From a virus: DNA of 28,843 nucleotides. Where the stretch lies: positions 1 to 28,843 of IMG/VR virus record IMGVR_UViG_3300029990_000044. One strand, 5' to 3'. Positions within the stretch are counted from its first letter, which is position 1. Each line of letters begins with the position of its first letter. Position numbers and translations under genes: made by a program. Below the pieces are notes generated by a model that saw only the letters and a list, made by a program, of their open reading frames with translations, was not told where the DNA came from and made no database searches. This document shows, piece by piece, positions 7,669 through 14,986 of this stretch.

Positions 7669-8031
7669 ATGTTTAAATTATTTAAAAAATCACAATTAAA
7701 AAGTAAATTAACTGAGAATGGTTTTCCTTGGCTGAAAGTTAAAAAAGATGTAATTAATAAGTACAGAGAGACTACTAATAAAAGTCATAACCTTACAGAT
7801 TTTGAAATCCAGTACAAATTAAACAGAGGGTTTTATAGTTCAAGTACTGATAGTATTAATGAAGATAGAGATATTTGTTATTATGGCTACCTCAAAATAG
7901 TCAAAGATAATAGAACAAATACAATTACAGAAATACATAATAGTAAAAGCAACAGATGTGGCAGAATCCATTATAAAGAAAAAGACAAAATAAAAGGAAT
8001 TTATATTTCAGTTTTTGGAGGTGAAATATAA
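7669..8031 (+). CDS. Hypothetical 120-residue basic protein
   Basis: ATG follows AAAGAGGTTAAAGAA. A Lys/Asn-rich basic protein; a helical first half precedes a beta-like segment around ICYYGYLKIVKDNRTNTITEI. Its stop overlaps the next start by one base (TAATG), with GGAGGTG in its 3' end serving the kinase-like gene. Function unknown. Confidence 0.75.
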   Translation: MFKLFKKSQLKSKLTENGFPWLKVKKDVINKYRETTNKSHNLTDFEIQYKLNRGFYSSSTDSINEDRDICYYGYLKIVKDNRTNTITEIHNSKSNRCGRIHYKEKDKIKGIYISVFGGEI

Positions 8032-8585
8032 TGAGTAACATATTATATGTACCAGTAGGAAAGTCTGGAGCAGGTAAAGATTATATCACTGATAAAATAT
8101 GCCAAGATTTCAATATGAAAAAAGTAATCAGCAGAACTACACGTAAACCAAGATTTAAAGGAGAAAATACACATTTATTTGTTTCTGAAGAACAAGCTAA
8201 TGAGGAATGGGCTATAGCAATTGCAAGACAACCCGTTCCAAATAAAGATAAAATAGATAGGTATTATACTATAGAAGAAGATTTAAAAAATAAAGACTTT
8301 TATTTATTATTCCCTACAGGAGTAAAAAGTTTAAAAGAAAAAAATATAGATGTTCAAATTAAAACATTATATATAAAAACGCCTTGGTATATAAGAATAT
8401 TTAGAATGATTAGACGAGGGGATAGTATATCTAATATTATTAAAAGGTTAACATATGAAATGAGTGAGTTTAAAGGGTTTAAAGGAGATTTGAATTTTAA
8501 AAATAATGATGAAATGTATATTTATTTTAGAGATAAAAATTTCTTGAATTACACATTATTAGATGGATTTATAAAGGAGGATTAA
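8031..8585 (+). CDS. Guanylate-kinase-like P-loop protein
   Basis: This 184-residue protein has a P-loop GKSGAGKDY at residues 10-18, then ISRTTRKPR (34-42), GEN-H-FVS, and an Arg-rich lid-like segment (IRIFRMIRRGD). These are the landmarks of guanylate kinase and phage (d)NMP kinases, which phosphorylate GMP or dGMP with ATP. The residue after the P-loop Lys is Asp, where many family members have Ser/Thr, and the protein is slightly short, so activity or substrate may differ. Translation is coupled to the gene before (TAATG). A (d)NMP kinase role in nucleotide supply is a reasonable guess. Confidence 0.75.
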   Translation: MSNILYVPVGKSGAGKDYITDKICQDFNMKKVISRTTRKPRFKGENTHLFVSEEQANEEWAIAIARQPVPNKDKIDRYYTIEEDLKNKDFYLLFPTGVKSLKEKNIDVQIKTLYIKTPWYIRIFRMIRRGDSISNIIKRLTYEMSEFKGFKGDLNFKNNDEMYIYFRDKNFLNYTLLDGFIKED

Positions 8586-8590
8586 AATAA

Positions 8591-8794
8591 ATGGAATGTA
8601 CGATGTTTCAAGTAATAGCATTTTTAAATAAACTTTCAAATAAGGATAGAAAATTTAAAAGAGTTGGTGATGATAAATTCAAACTCTTCAAAGGCGTATA
8701 TGGAGATTTGATGATAGAACTTAATGGAACTTATAGACCATGTCCAGTATTTTTGTATATGCAAGATAAATGGATTTTAGAAGAACAAGAATAA
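8591..8794 (+). CDS. Hypothetical 67-residue protein
   Basis: ATG 8591 follows AAAGGAGG at a slightly long spacing. The basic first half (NKLSNKDRKFKRVGDDKFKLFKG) is followed by a beta-like MIELNGTYRPCPVFLYM. No family recognised. The gene overlaps the following micro-ORF by one base. Confidence 0.7.
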   Translation: MECTMFQVIAFLNKLSNKDRKFKRVGDDKFKLFKGVYGDLMIELNGTYRPCPVFLYMQDKWILEEQE

Positions 8795-8871
8795 TGCAAG
8801 CAATAATGTTTTCTGTAGGTGTGTCAATAGCTTTATTCTTAATAGTTCATTTTACAGAAAAGCATAAATAA
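8794..8871 (+). CDS. Possible 25-residue single-span membrane peptide
   Basis: ATG overlaps the previous stop (TAATG). The peptide MQAIMFSVGVSIALFLIVHF plus a charged TEKHK tail is a textbook single membrane helix with a basic end. There is no separate ribosome binding site, so it would depend on translational coupling. Expression is unproven. Confidence 0.4.
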   Translation: MQAIMFSVGVSIALFLIVHFTEKHK

Positions 8872-8884
8872 TAAATTAAGATAA
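8869..8884 (+). repeat. Diverged copy of the 16-base motif
   Basis: TAATAAATTAAGATAA keeps the AATAAATTAA core. The 3' part matches the downstream copy at 20905. It lies across the end of the membrane micro-ORF and before the ribosome binding site at 8901. Confidence 0.4.
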
Positions 8885-8915
8885 TAATATATAAGTATGA
8901 AGGAGAATGATTAAA

Positions 8916-9200
8916 ATGTTAAAAGAAGTTATAAAAATGAATGTAGGTTCAGGTGTGGATTTAGAGTTTAGAAGTATAAAAGAAGTTTTAATATTTTGGT
9001 ATGAAGATTTTAAGAATAAAATTTGGAACTGTGAAAATAAAGAGTTTACATATAGAGAGCTGAAGTTAAAAATTATTTATGATGTTGTATTGGATGAAAA
9101 AGGTAAAGTTATTGAAGAAACAGACTTTATAACAATTAGAAAAGATTTAGAAGAACAAATAAATCAAATCAATGAAATGTTAGAGGAGAGTAATAAATGA
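8916..9200 (+). CDS. Hypothetical 94-residue acidic protein
   Basis: I choose ATG 8916, 10 bases after AGGAG, over ATG 8907, which lies against the ribosome binding site. Contains VLIFWYEDFKNKIW and FTYRELKLKIIYDVVLDEKGKVIEE, with a helical C-terminus (LEEQINQINEMLEE). Overlaps the next gene by ATGA. Function unknown. Confidence 0.75.
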   Translation: MLKEVIKMNVGSGVDLEFRSIKEVLIFWYEDFKNKIWNCENKEFTYRELKLKIIYDVVLDEKGKVIEETDFITIRKDLEEQINQINEMLEESNK

Positions 9201-9655
9201 TAGAAATATTAATATGGGGAAATCCAAAGAAAGAATTCAAAAGATTAAATATAAACCCTAAATTAACTTGGAAAGGGTATGATTGGAAAGAAACTGAAGA
9301 AATAAGAGTTTATTGTATAACTAGAGACGAATTTGATATATTATGTGATGATAAATATTCAGAAAATGATTGGCTTGATAGTTGTTGGAGATATGCTGAA
9401 GGCAGTAATATGGGAAGTCTAAATACTCAAAAGATAATTAATGGCAAAGCTTTAGAATGTTTTAGTTCATTAAGGCAACCATTATATGAAGATGATGAAG
9501 AGATTGATGATATGGAATATGACCACTTATTAGATTATTTATGTTATTGTTTAGGTGTTTCTACGGAAAGTAATATATGTGCAGTAGCAGTTGATTTAGC
9601 TAGATATAATCATATGTCTATGGTTGAATTATTTGAAAGATATCAAAGCAGATAA
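9197..9655 (+). CDS. Hypothetical 152-residue protein
   Basis: The ATGA overlap and GAGGAG in the preceding gene show coupled translation. A Trp-rich N-terminal half (LIWGNPKKEFKRL, LTWKGYDWKE, DWLDSCWRYAEGS) is followed by an acidic helical C-terminus with clustered Cys (LLDYLCYCLGVSTESNICAVA). No known motif. Confidence 0.75.
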   Translation: MIEILIWGNPKKEFKRLNINPKLTWKGYDWKETEEIRVYCITRDEFDILCDDKYSENDWLDSCWRYAEGSNMGSLNTQKIINGKALECFSSLRQPLYEDDEEIDDMEYDHLLDYLCYCLGVSTESNICAVAVDLARYNHMSMVELFERYQSR

Positions 9656-9677
9656 ATAGTTAATTTTAACAAGTGTT

Positions 9678-9693
9678 AAATAAATTAATAGAA
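9678..9693 (+). repeat. 16-base intergenic motif, solitary copy
   Basis: AAATAAATTAATAGAA, exact consensus, directly before the GAAAGGAAATGA ribosome binding region of the gene at 9710. No convincing promoter nearby. Confidence 0.7.
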
Positions 9694-9709
9694 GAAAGGA
9701 AATGAGTAA

Positions 9710-10813
9710 ATGAAAAGTAATATTTTTATACCAAAACAAATAAATGTAGGATTTCGAAATAGAGAAGATACATATACAAAGAAATTAGCTTATGTTATTT
9801 ATTTTGACAATAAAGGAGTTTTAAGAAAAGAAACTTCATGGAATAGTTGGAGGGATGATGAAATAGACAACATAATATATGATAATGTTCCAACTGAAGG
9901 TTTTGTTTTAAACAAGAAAGTAGGGGATTACTCAAATGGTTGGGATCATAGACAAGCATATGTAAGAATCTATGATAGTCGTGATTTTGAATTTGAGATA
10001 ACTATAGAAAACCTATTATATATATTAGAAAATACTAGTGCAATAAAAGGAAAAGGGCTTGAAGGGGAATTTGTATATGGATGGGACGGAAAAGATTTAA
10101 TATTAATTCCTACATCATCTCCAGATTATCAAGAAATTCAAAAGTTTAATGATGTATTATTTGAGAATAAAAAATTTAAAGCAAAAGACTTAATAATAGG
10201 TGCTACATATAAAGATAAATCAATGAACGAATGGATTTACATGGGAAGATTTGATAAATGGTCAAGAGATTCAGAAAAAGTATATAGAAACAATAGCAGA
10301 TATGGTTATGACTATGATTATATCTATAAAGATGTAAATAAAGGTAAACATCATTTCTTTGTGAAGGAGTCTTTGAATTACAGAGATGAGCCTTATTTAG
10401 AAACATTAATATTAAAATCATTAGGAGATAAATTTATAGATATAGTATCTTCAGAATGTGTTGAAAACTATGCTGATTTATTTGATAGACTAGAAAGAAA
10501 AACTGAATACTCCCCTTATGATGAAAGTAAAGATAAATTATTTAAATATACTTTTAAAGAATTTAAAGAAGATGCAGATAAAAGAAGGTGGTTTTATTTT
10601 TATAGTGGCGAAAACAATAGAATGGAATTAGATAAAAGAAGAGATGAACAAGGTGAATACGATACTGATGATTATAATATTTATAATAAATCAGATACTT
10701 ATAAAAACGGATTTATAAAGAATACAACACTAAAAGAAATATATGACGAATTCCAACCAATGTATAAAAATAAATACTTACAAAATGGAAAGCTATATGA
10801 AAGGGAGAGATAA
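9710..10813 (+). CDS. Hypothetical 367-residue phage-type protein
   Basis: ATG follows AAAGGAAATGAGTAA. A soluble, charged, Tyr/Asp-rich protein. The N-terminal part has strands (KLAYVIYFDNKGVLRKE) and ENLLYILENTSAIKGKGLEGEFVYGWDGKDLILIP. A central segment GATYKDKSMNEWIYMGRFDKW looks like a small beta-barrel followed by HHFFVKE. The C-terminal third is very charged. The overall layout suggests several small beta-domains in tandem. No catalytic signature. Confidence 0.8.
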   Translation: MKSNIFIPKQINVGFRNREDTYTKKLAYVIYFDNKGVLRKETSWNSWRDDEIDNIIYDNVPTEGFVLNKKVGDYSNGWDHRQAYVRIYDSRDFEFEITIENLLYILENTSAIKGKGLEGEFVYGWDGKDLILIPTSSPDYQEIQKFNDVLFENKKFKAKDLIIGATYKDKSMNEWIYMGRFDKWSRDSEKVYRNNSRYGYDYDYIYKDVNKGKHHFFVKESLNYRDEPYLETLILKSLGDKFIDIVSSECVENYADLFDRLERKTEYSPYDESKDKLFKYTFKEFKEDADKRRWFYFYSGENNRMELDKRRDEQGEYDTDDYNIYNKSDTYKNGFIKNTTLKEIYDEFQPMYKNKYLQNGKLYERER

Positions 10814-10816
10814 ATA

Positions 10817-11227
10817 ATGAGTAATATAAATGATAAAAAGATAATGGAGTTAAAGAAACAAATTGCAGAAAAGAAAAATAAATTAGAAGGTGTTAACAGA
10901 TTTATACCTATAACAAATTGTTCTATAGAATTAGATGGTGTTAGACTCAATCTTAATACTTTGCAAAAAGAACAACTGATTCCACTTATGGTTAGATTAA
11001 ACTGTTATATGTTATCAGCTAAAGATTTAGGCATGTTAGATGATTATAAAATAAGTGGATACAAGGTGGGCGAATGGATAGTAGATGTCAGAACCAAATT
11101 AGATATTCTTTCTAGAAAAGATGAAGAAATAAAACTTAAAGTTATGGAGTCTAAATTAGATAAGTTATTATCTGATGAAAAGAAAACTGAATTAGAACTA
11201 GATGAAATTGCAGAATTTTTAAAATAA
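10817..11227 (+). CDS. Hypothetical 136-residue coiled-coil protein
   Basis: Starts 3 bases after the previous stop, using GGGAG in that gene's last codons. Residues 1-30 are a Lys/Glu-rich coil, residues 30-85 a mixed domain (RLNLNTLQKEQLIPLMVRLNCYMLSAKDLGMLDDYKISGYKVGEWIVDV) and residues 90-136 a second coil. Likely an oligomer or partner protein. Function unknown. Confidence 0.8.
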   Translation: MSNINDKKIMELKKQIAEKKNKLEGVNRFIPITNCSIELDGVRLNLNTLQKEQLIPLMVRLNCYMLSAKDLGMLDDYKISGYKVGEWIVDVRTKLDILSRKDEEIKLKVMESKLDKLLSDEKKTELELDEIAEFLK

Positions 11228-11241
11228 TAAAAACAGATAAC

Positions 11242-11276
11242 TTCCTAGAATTAAAAATAAAAATCAGTTCTAGGAA
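11242..11276 (+). other. Inverted repeat without a T-tract
   Basis: TTCCTAGAA (11242-11250) and TTCTAGGAA (11268-11276) form a perfect 9-base-pair stem with a 17-base A-rich loop. There is no following T-run, so it is not a standard terminator. It may be an RNA element or a protein-binding site. Confidence 0.5.
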
Positions 11277-11302
11277 ATTACCGTAAATGGTTGATTTTAA
11301 TA

Positions 11303-11318
11303 GAATAAATTAATAGAA
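11303..11318 (+). repeat. 16-base intergenic motif, solitary copy
   Basis: GAATAAATTAATAGAA, one mismatch to consensus, 10 bases before the AAAGGAG of the gene at 11339. Confidence 0.65.
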
Positions 11319-11338
11319 AATATAAAGGAGAGATTAAG

Positions 11339-11641
11339 ATGAAGAGAATGTTTTTAGATTTAGATGGAGAACAATTTTTTGATATAAGAGGTGAAAATTA
11401 TGAGGTAATTAAGAGTTTCATAAATAGTAATTTTATTGGTCAAGGAAAACATTATGGTAGTTTGCCAGAAATTATAGATAATAAAAGCAAACCATTAATA
11501 CTAATTAATTATACTGATGGCGATGATGACATTGAAGAAATAAATCATAATAGCATTGAAGAAACTATTAAAACATATGAGGAACAAGAAGATGTGGACA
11601 GTGTACAATATTTAGGATTTCCAACGGTTTTAAATGTTTAA
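11339..11641 (+). CDS. Hypothetical 100-residue acidic protein
   Basis: ATG follows AAAGGAGAGATTAAG. Acidic alpha/beta protein (FLDLDGEQFFDIRGENYEVIKSFINSNF, GDDDIEEINHNSIEETIK). The early DLDG is not in a HAD context because no other HAD motif follows. Function unknown; acidic small phage proteins are sometimes DNA mimics, but nothing here shows that. Confidence 0.75.
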   Translation: MKRMFLDLDGEQFFDIRGENYEVIKSFINSNFIGQGKHYGSLPEIIDNKSKPLILINYTDGDDDIEEINHNSIEETIKTYEEQEDVDSVQYLGFPTVLNV

Positions 11642-11664
11642 TTAAAAGATGGGAGGATATTAAT

Positions 11665-11826
11665 ATGTATAATGAATTAAAAAATAAAATTAAAGTATTA
11701 GAATTATCTGATTCAGAAATATTATGGTTAAGTGATATGATGTGTGGTGAATCTGATGGCTCAGAAGCTAGTAATTCTTTAGAAAAGAAAATAGATAAAT
11801 TATATAAAGAGACTTTTAATAAATAA
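11665..11826 (+). CDS. Hypothetical 53-residue acidic helical protein
   Basis: ATG 11665 lies 8 bases after GGGAGG. The product (MYNELKNKIKVLELSDSEIL...) is helical with an acidic middle (CGESDGSEAS) and a Lys-rich end. Start spacing and codon use match the neighbours, so it is probably a real gene. Confidence 0.65.
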   Translation: MYNELKNKIKVLELSDSEILWLSDMMCGESDGSEASNSLEKKIDKLYKETFNK

Positions 11827-11887
11827 AAAGGCAATAAAATATGGATTTGAATGGAATATTAATAAATTATAAAAAGGAGATAGGAAA

Positions 11888-12187
11888 ATGATTGATGAAT
11901 TAATTAAAGAAATAGAAGAATTAAGAACAATAAAAACTAAATATGAATATTTACAAAAAGACAAAGAAACAATGTCAAAATTGTTATATAAATATATGAT
12001 TAAAGAATATAACTCTAAATCCTATGACGAAAGAGCTGATGAATTTAGAGTTACTATATGTAAAGATTGCAAACTTAGGGGTTGTAATTATACAAAAGAG
12101 TTGCCTATTGATATATTAAAGCCAATAGAAAGCGATGTTTCTTTTATACCTAGTAAAATAAGTTGTAAAAAATTTAAATGGGATTAA
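11888..12187 (+). CDS. Hypothetical 99-residue protein with Cys cluster
   Basis: ATG follows AAAAGGAGATAGGAAA. Residues 1-45 are a coiled coil. Residues about 58-67 hold CKDCKLRGC, with a further Cys at about 93, which could make a four-Cys zinc site. A coiled coil plus zinc knuckle fits a small regulatory or scaffold protein; no family recognised. Confidence 0.75.
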   Translation: MIDELIKEIEELRTIKTKYEYLQKDKETMSKLLYKYMIKEYNSKSYDERADEFRVTICKDCKLRGCNYTKELPIDILKPIESDVSFIPSKISCKKFKWD

Positions 12188-12204
12188 AAACACGATAGAT
12201 ATGT

Positions 12205-12228
12205 TATTTTATGGTAAATATAAGGAGG
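12205..12228 (+). promoter_or_regulatory. Extended -10-like leader motif
   Basis: ATTTTATGGTAAATA, then AAGGAGG. It resembles the element at 3311-3325, with TGG-TAAATA in place of TGG-TAATAT and no -35. Either a weak promoter with a very short leader or a conserved leader sequence. Confidence 0.3.
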
Positions 12229-12235
12229 AGAGTAT

Positions 12236-12703
12236 ATGGTAAAAATTTATAAAAATCCAAATGGAGACACAAGAACGGCTAAAAAAGATGTAAGTTTTGA
12301 GGAATTTCAACAAGCAAATGATATGCATAGGCGAGATGTTAAAAATGTCATGAAAGAGTTAGCTTATATGATAATGGATATAGGTTTCTCTCATGATATT
12401 ACGAAGAAAACTGATGAAGAACTATTTTATAATAACCTTTTATCAACAATGAATGAAGGAACTGATTTTGTTAATAACGAATGGTATCAACTACATATAG
12501 CCAAAGAAAGACATCATCTATTATCTAATTGTCCTGAAGATGTAAATTTACTTGATGTATTAGAAATGATAACAGATTGTGTATGTGCTGGAATGTCTAG
12601 AAGTGGTGATGTAAGAGATGTTGAAATTAATGAGGAAATATTAAATAAAGCTTTGAAAAACACAGTAACAGTTATTAAAAATATGATAGAGTGTTCAAAT
12701 TAA
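12236..12703 (+). CDS. DUF5662-like protein
   Basis: This 155-residue helical protein keeps a recognisable phage/bacterial pattern: MHRRDVKNVMKELAYMIMD, FSHDITKKTDEELF (His-Asp at 53-54), LHIAKERHHL (His 87, 93, 94) and DVLEMITDCVCAGMSRSGD. I recall this as the DUF5662 family. The spaced HD, H and ExHH residues would suit a metal-binding HD-like site, but no activity is known to me. ATG follows AGGAGGAGAGTAT. Confidence 0.75.
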   Translation: MVKIYKNPNGDTRTAKKDVSFEEFQQANDMHRRDVKNVMKELAYMIMDIGFSHDITKKTDEELFYNNLLSTMNEGTDFVNNEWYQLHIAKERHHLLSNCPEDVNLLDVLEMITDCVCAGMSRSGDVRDVEINEEILNKALKNTVTVIKNMIECSN

Positions 12704-12752
12704 AAAGCAAATAAAATAAATGTTTCATTGGAAGTTGAAAGGAAGTGAGATT

Positions 12753-12926
12753 ATGAATTGTCCAAAGTGTGGCAAAGAAATGAAACAGATTCATTGGGAA
12801 GGATTGTCTTTATTGAATCCTATGACTTGTGAAGAAGAACTAGAGTGTGAATGTGGAGTATATTATCAATTTTCATATGGTGCTGAAAGATGCTTAGATA
12901 AAGATGGCAATGAAATAGATTATTAA
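12753..12926 (+). CDS. Zinc-ribbon protein, 57 residues
   Basis: I choose ATG 12753 after AAGGAAGTGAG; the 33 in-frame bases upstream hold the ribosome binding site. CPKCGKEM at the N-terminus and CECGVYYQFSYG about 30 residues on form a classic two-knuckle zinc ribbon. Such proteins bind nucleic acid or partners. Exact role unknown. Confidence 0.8.
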   Translation: MNCPKCGKEMKQIHWEGLSLLNPMTCEEELECECGVYYQFSYGAERCLDKDGNEIDY

Positions 12927-12942
12927 AGGAGGATAAATTGTA

Positions 12943-13284
12943 ATGAGTAAAGATCTATGGGATTTAGCCAAAAGGGCTACTAAAATAGTAAAAGAACAAG
13001 TCAAACAAGATATAAATGAAGATGAAATGACAGGAATATTCTATCAAGAATTTTGTGAACCTACTTTAGCCGAAAAAGAATTATTAGGCGATTTATTAAT
13101 TGGTGACAAAGCAATGGTCAAGATAGAAATAGAAGATTTAAAAAATATGAAAGGTAAAATAGGATATGTGTTAGGTGTAGATGTAAAATATCCTGAATAT
13201 CCTATAAGTGTGAATTTAAAAGTAGGAGATGAATTTATTGAATGTAGATTTAAGAGAATTGAATTAGAAAAAGTATTCTGTTAA
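12943..13284 (+). CDS. Hypothetical 113-residue protein
   Basis: ATG follows AAAGGAGGATAAATTGTA. The N-terminal 50 residues are helical. The C-terminal part (MVKIEIEDLKNMKGKIGYVLGVD, then FIECRFKRIELEKV) has the turn-rich beta pattern of a KOW/SH3-like barrel. No named family. Confidence 0.75.
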   Translation: MSKDLWDLAKRATKIVKEQVKQDINEDEMTGIFYQEFCEPTLAEKELLGDLLIGDKAMVKIEIEDLKNMKGKIGYVLGVDVKYPEYPISVNLKVGDEFIECRFKRIELEKVFC

Positions 13285-13301
13285 AATTCTAATTTGAAGG
13301 T

Positions 13302-13317
13302 AAATAAATTAACAGAA
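13302..13317 (+). repeat. 16-base intergenic motif, solitary copy
   Basis: AAATAAATTAACAGAA, 4 bases before the AGGAGG of the membrane-protein gene. No promoter boxes seen. Confidence 0.65.
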
Positions 13318-13330
13318 GAAAGGAGGTTGT

Positions 13331-13534
13331 ATGATGTACATAGCTTTTGGAATTTATATGTTTATAGGTTTTTGGTTTATAAAACCTAAAGATATAAGAG
13401 ATTTTCATTGGACATGGGTAGATTTTTCAGATGGATTCTTTCCATTGTGTATACCTATTTGGGTATGGCTAATAATGTGGTTACTTTGGTTACCAATAAA
13501 AATAATTCAATGGATATTAGGAGGATTTAATTAA
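13331..13534 (+). CDS. Small two-helix membrane protein
   Basis: This 67-residue protein begins with ATG-ATG after AGGAGGTTGT. Two hydrophobic segments, about residues 3-17 (YIAFGIYMFIGFWFI) and 36-64 (Trp/Ile/Leu-rich, with PLCIPIWVWLIMWLLWLP), are separated by a charged KPKDIRDFHWTWVDFSDG loop. It should sit in the cell membrane. Holin or superinfection-exclusion roles are possible but unsupported. It is the last gene before a terminator. Confidence 0.8.
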   Translation: MMYIAFGIYMFIGFWFIKPKDIRDFHWTWVDFSDGFFPLCIPIWVWLIMWLLWLPIKIIQWILGGFN

Positions 13535-13547
13535 ATAACAACATAGA

Positions 13548-13590
13548 AGTTTCTAGCAGAGATTAAATTTGTTAGAAACTTTTTATATTA
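13548..13590 (+). terminator. Rho-independent terminator
   Basis: Stem of 11 pairs including one G·T (13548-13558 with 13570-13580, core AGTTTCTA/TAGAAACT), 11-base loop, followed by TTTTTATATT. It ends the run that includes the membrane-protein gene and directly precedes a promoter. Confidence 0.85.
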
Positions 13591-13593
13591 TTT

Positions 13594-13609
13594 AAATAAA
13601 TTAATAGAA
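13594..13609 (+). repeat. 16-base intergenic motif, copy upstream of a promoter
   Basis: AAATAAATTAATAGAA, exact consensus, ending 6 bases before the -35. Confidence 0.75.
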
Positions 13610-13615
13610 AGACTA

Positions 13616-13644
13616 TTGACTTATTAGGTTGGAAGATTTATACT
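13616..13644 (+). promoter_or_regulatory. Sigma-70-type promoter downstream of the motif
   Basis: TTGACT (13616-13621), 17 bases, TATACT (13639-13644). It sits between the terminator and the gene at 13720. Unlike the other motif-linked promoters, I see no second motif copy in the leader. Confidence 0.8.
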
Positions 13645-13719
13645 AAAGATAAGCTAATAAGGAATGACAGATACATATAAATTGGATATAATATTAATAA
13701 TGAAATGGAGTGGAATCAA

Positions 13720-14112
13720 ATGAAAGATTTAAAATTGCCAATAATAAGTAAAGAAGAAAGAGAAGTAATATGGAACAATCTAAAAGAAGGTGATACTTTA
13801 GTTGAAATTGAATGGAACTCTTGGGGTGATAGTTATACTGTTAGGAATAGAAAGATCATAAAAAGAACCGCTAAAGGAAGTATTAGGTTAGATAACAATG
13901 AACTTCTAAAACATTTGGAATCTAAATATTATGTTGTAACTGACGAATTAAAAACTTGGTATAATATAATAGAAGTTGAAGAAAATTTATTTACCTTGTT
14001 TAATAAAGCATCAAGAGATAAAAAATATTTTAAGAATAATTTGACATATGAAGATATATTTAATTTAAAAGAAATATTGGAAAGAGCATTGCAAGGTAAA
14101 GAGTGTGAATAA
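13720..14112 (+). CDS. Hypothetical 130-residue protein
   Basis: I choose ATG 13720, 6 bases after GGAGTGG; the earlier in-frame ATG at 13705 runs into that site. First gene behind the 13616-13644 promoter, with a leader of about 70 bases. Residues about 23-60 look like a small beta-barrel (EGDTLVEIEWNSWGDSYTVRNRKIIKRTAKGSIRLD), followed by a helical tail. Function unknown. Confidence 0.75.
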   Translation: MKDLKLPIISKEEREVIWNNLKEGDTLVEIEWNSWGDSYTVRNRKIIKRTAKGSIRLDNNELLKHLESKYYVVTDELKTWYNIIEVEENLFTLFNKASRDKKYFKNNLTYEDIFNLKEILERALQGKECE

Positions 14113-14155
14113 GACCTTAAAAACTATATTTTAACAAAATTTAGGAGGAATTGAA

Positions 14156-14437
14156 ATGCAAAAAGATTTAATAACAACTGAAATATTAGAAGAAATAAAT
14201 TCAACATTAAAAGATAAAGGAACTTGTTTAAGAATAATCAGAGATGGTCAAGTTAATAATATTGTAAAAAGCTATAAACTTCAAATAGTAGATGAATTTA
14301 TAGATTCACAATACATGTTACCTAATCCTAATAAAGAATGTGAAAAATTTATTAGAGATTTTTTTGAAAGTAAAGGTATAAAATTACCATACAGTAATCA
14401 AGTATTAAATATATGGGCATATGAGGAGGAAGTATAA
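14156..14437 (+). CDS. Hypothetical 93-residue protein
   Basis: ATG follows AGGAGGAATTGAA. Mostly helical with one strand pair (TCLRIIRDGQVNNIVKSYKLQIVDEF). Its last codons hold GAGGAGG for the next gene, and the stop/start overlap by one base. No family recognised. Confidence 0.75.
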   Translation: MQKDLITTEILEEINSTLKDKGTCLRIIRDGQVNNIVKSYKLQIVDEFIDSQYMLPNPNKECEKFIRDFFESKGIKLPYSNQVLNIWAYEEEV

Positions 14438-14634
14438 TGGATAGAAACATATTATTAACTTATATACATGTGAAAGGATATACTACTTATGAATGGTTTG
14501 AAGATATGGAAGAATGTAACGAATTTATAAAGGATTCTAAAGATAAAATTTATAAGATATTTGAATGTTGTCGAATTGGAATTGTTAAAGATATGGAAGA
14601 AGAATTAAATTATAAAATAGGGGAGGAATTATAA
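14437..14634 (+). CDS. Hypothetical 65-residue protein
   Basis: TAATG overlap with the preceding gene and GAGGAGG upstream. An acidic small protein: YIHVKGYTTYEWFEDMEECNEFIKDSKDKIYKIFECCRIG looks like a strand, helix, strand unit. Followed after 1 base by the next gene. Function unknown. Confidence 0.75.
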   Translation: MDRNILLTYIHVKGYTTYEWFEDMEECNEFIKDSKDKIYKIFECCRIGIVKDMEEELNYKIGEEL

Positions 14635-14635
14635 A

Positions 14636-14902
14636 ATGGAAGAAAAAGAAATAGTTAAGAAAATAGAAGAATTTATCAATGAAACAAATAGAGAATTATT
14701 TGAACTTGATGAATATTTTAGTGTAAAAGGTAAAATTATAGAATGTGATAAAAAAGGTCAAACAATTAAGGTTCAAATATTAGATAAGAAGTATTCATTT
14801 TATTTTCAAGATAATGAAATACATGGAGTATTGACAGAACCATATGAAGTCAAAGAATATTTTAATTTTAAAAGTATTATATATTGGAAAGGGAAATTGT
14901 AA
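14636..14902 (+). CDS. Hypothetical 88-residue protein
   Basis: ATG uses GGGGAGG in the previous gene's end. An N-terminal helix (residues 4-24) is followed by a short beta-rich part (FSVKGKIIECDKKGQTIKVQILDKKYSFYFQ), probably a small barrel. Function unknown. A following 12-codon ORF at 14903-14941 is not called. Confidence 0.75.
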   Translation: MEEKEIVKKIEEFINETNRELFELDEYFSVKGKIIECDKKGQTIKVQILDKKYSFYFQDNEIHGVLTEPYEVKEYFNFKSIIYWKGKL

Positions 14903-14986
14903 ATGATAAAACATGAAGGGAAAAAATTGTTATTAACATAAATTCTATCTTTTATTAAAAATAAAAACATAAAAGGAGATACAATT

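Noticed and set aside
11339-11641. HAD phosphatase reading of FLDLDG at the N-terminus
   Set aside because: No second or third HAD motif follows and the protein is too short.
13664-13723. 19-codon leader peptide ending in ATGA at the start of the 13720 gene
   Set aside because: The AAGG upstream is only 1 base from the ATG, so initiation is unlikely. The overlap is interesting but not enough to call.
14903-14941. 12-codon ORF after the 14636-14902 gene
   Set aside because: Too short, and the product shows no feature.
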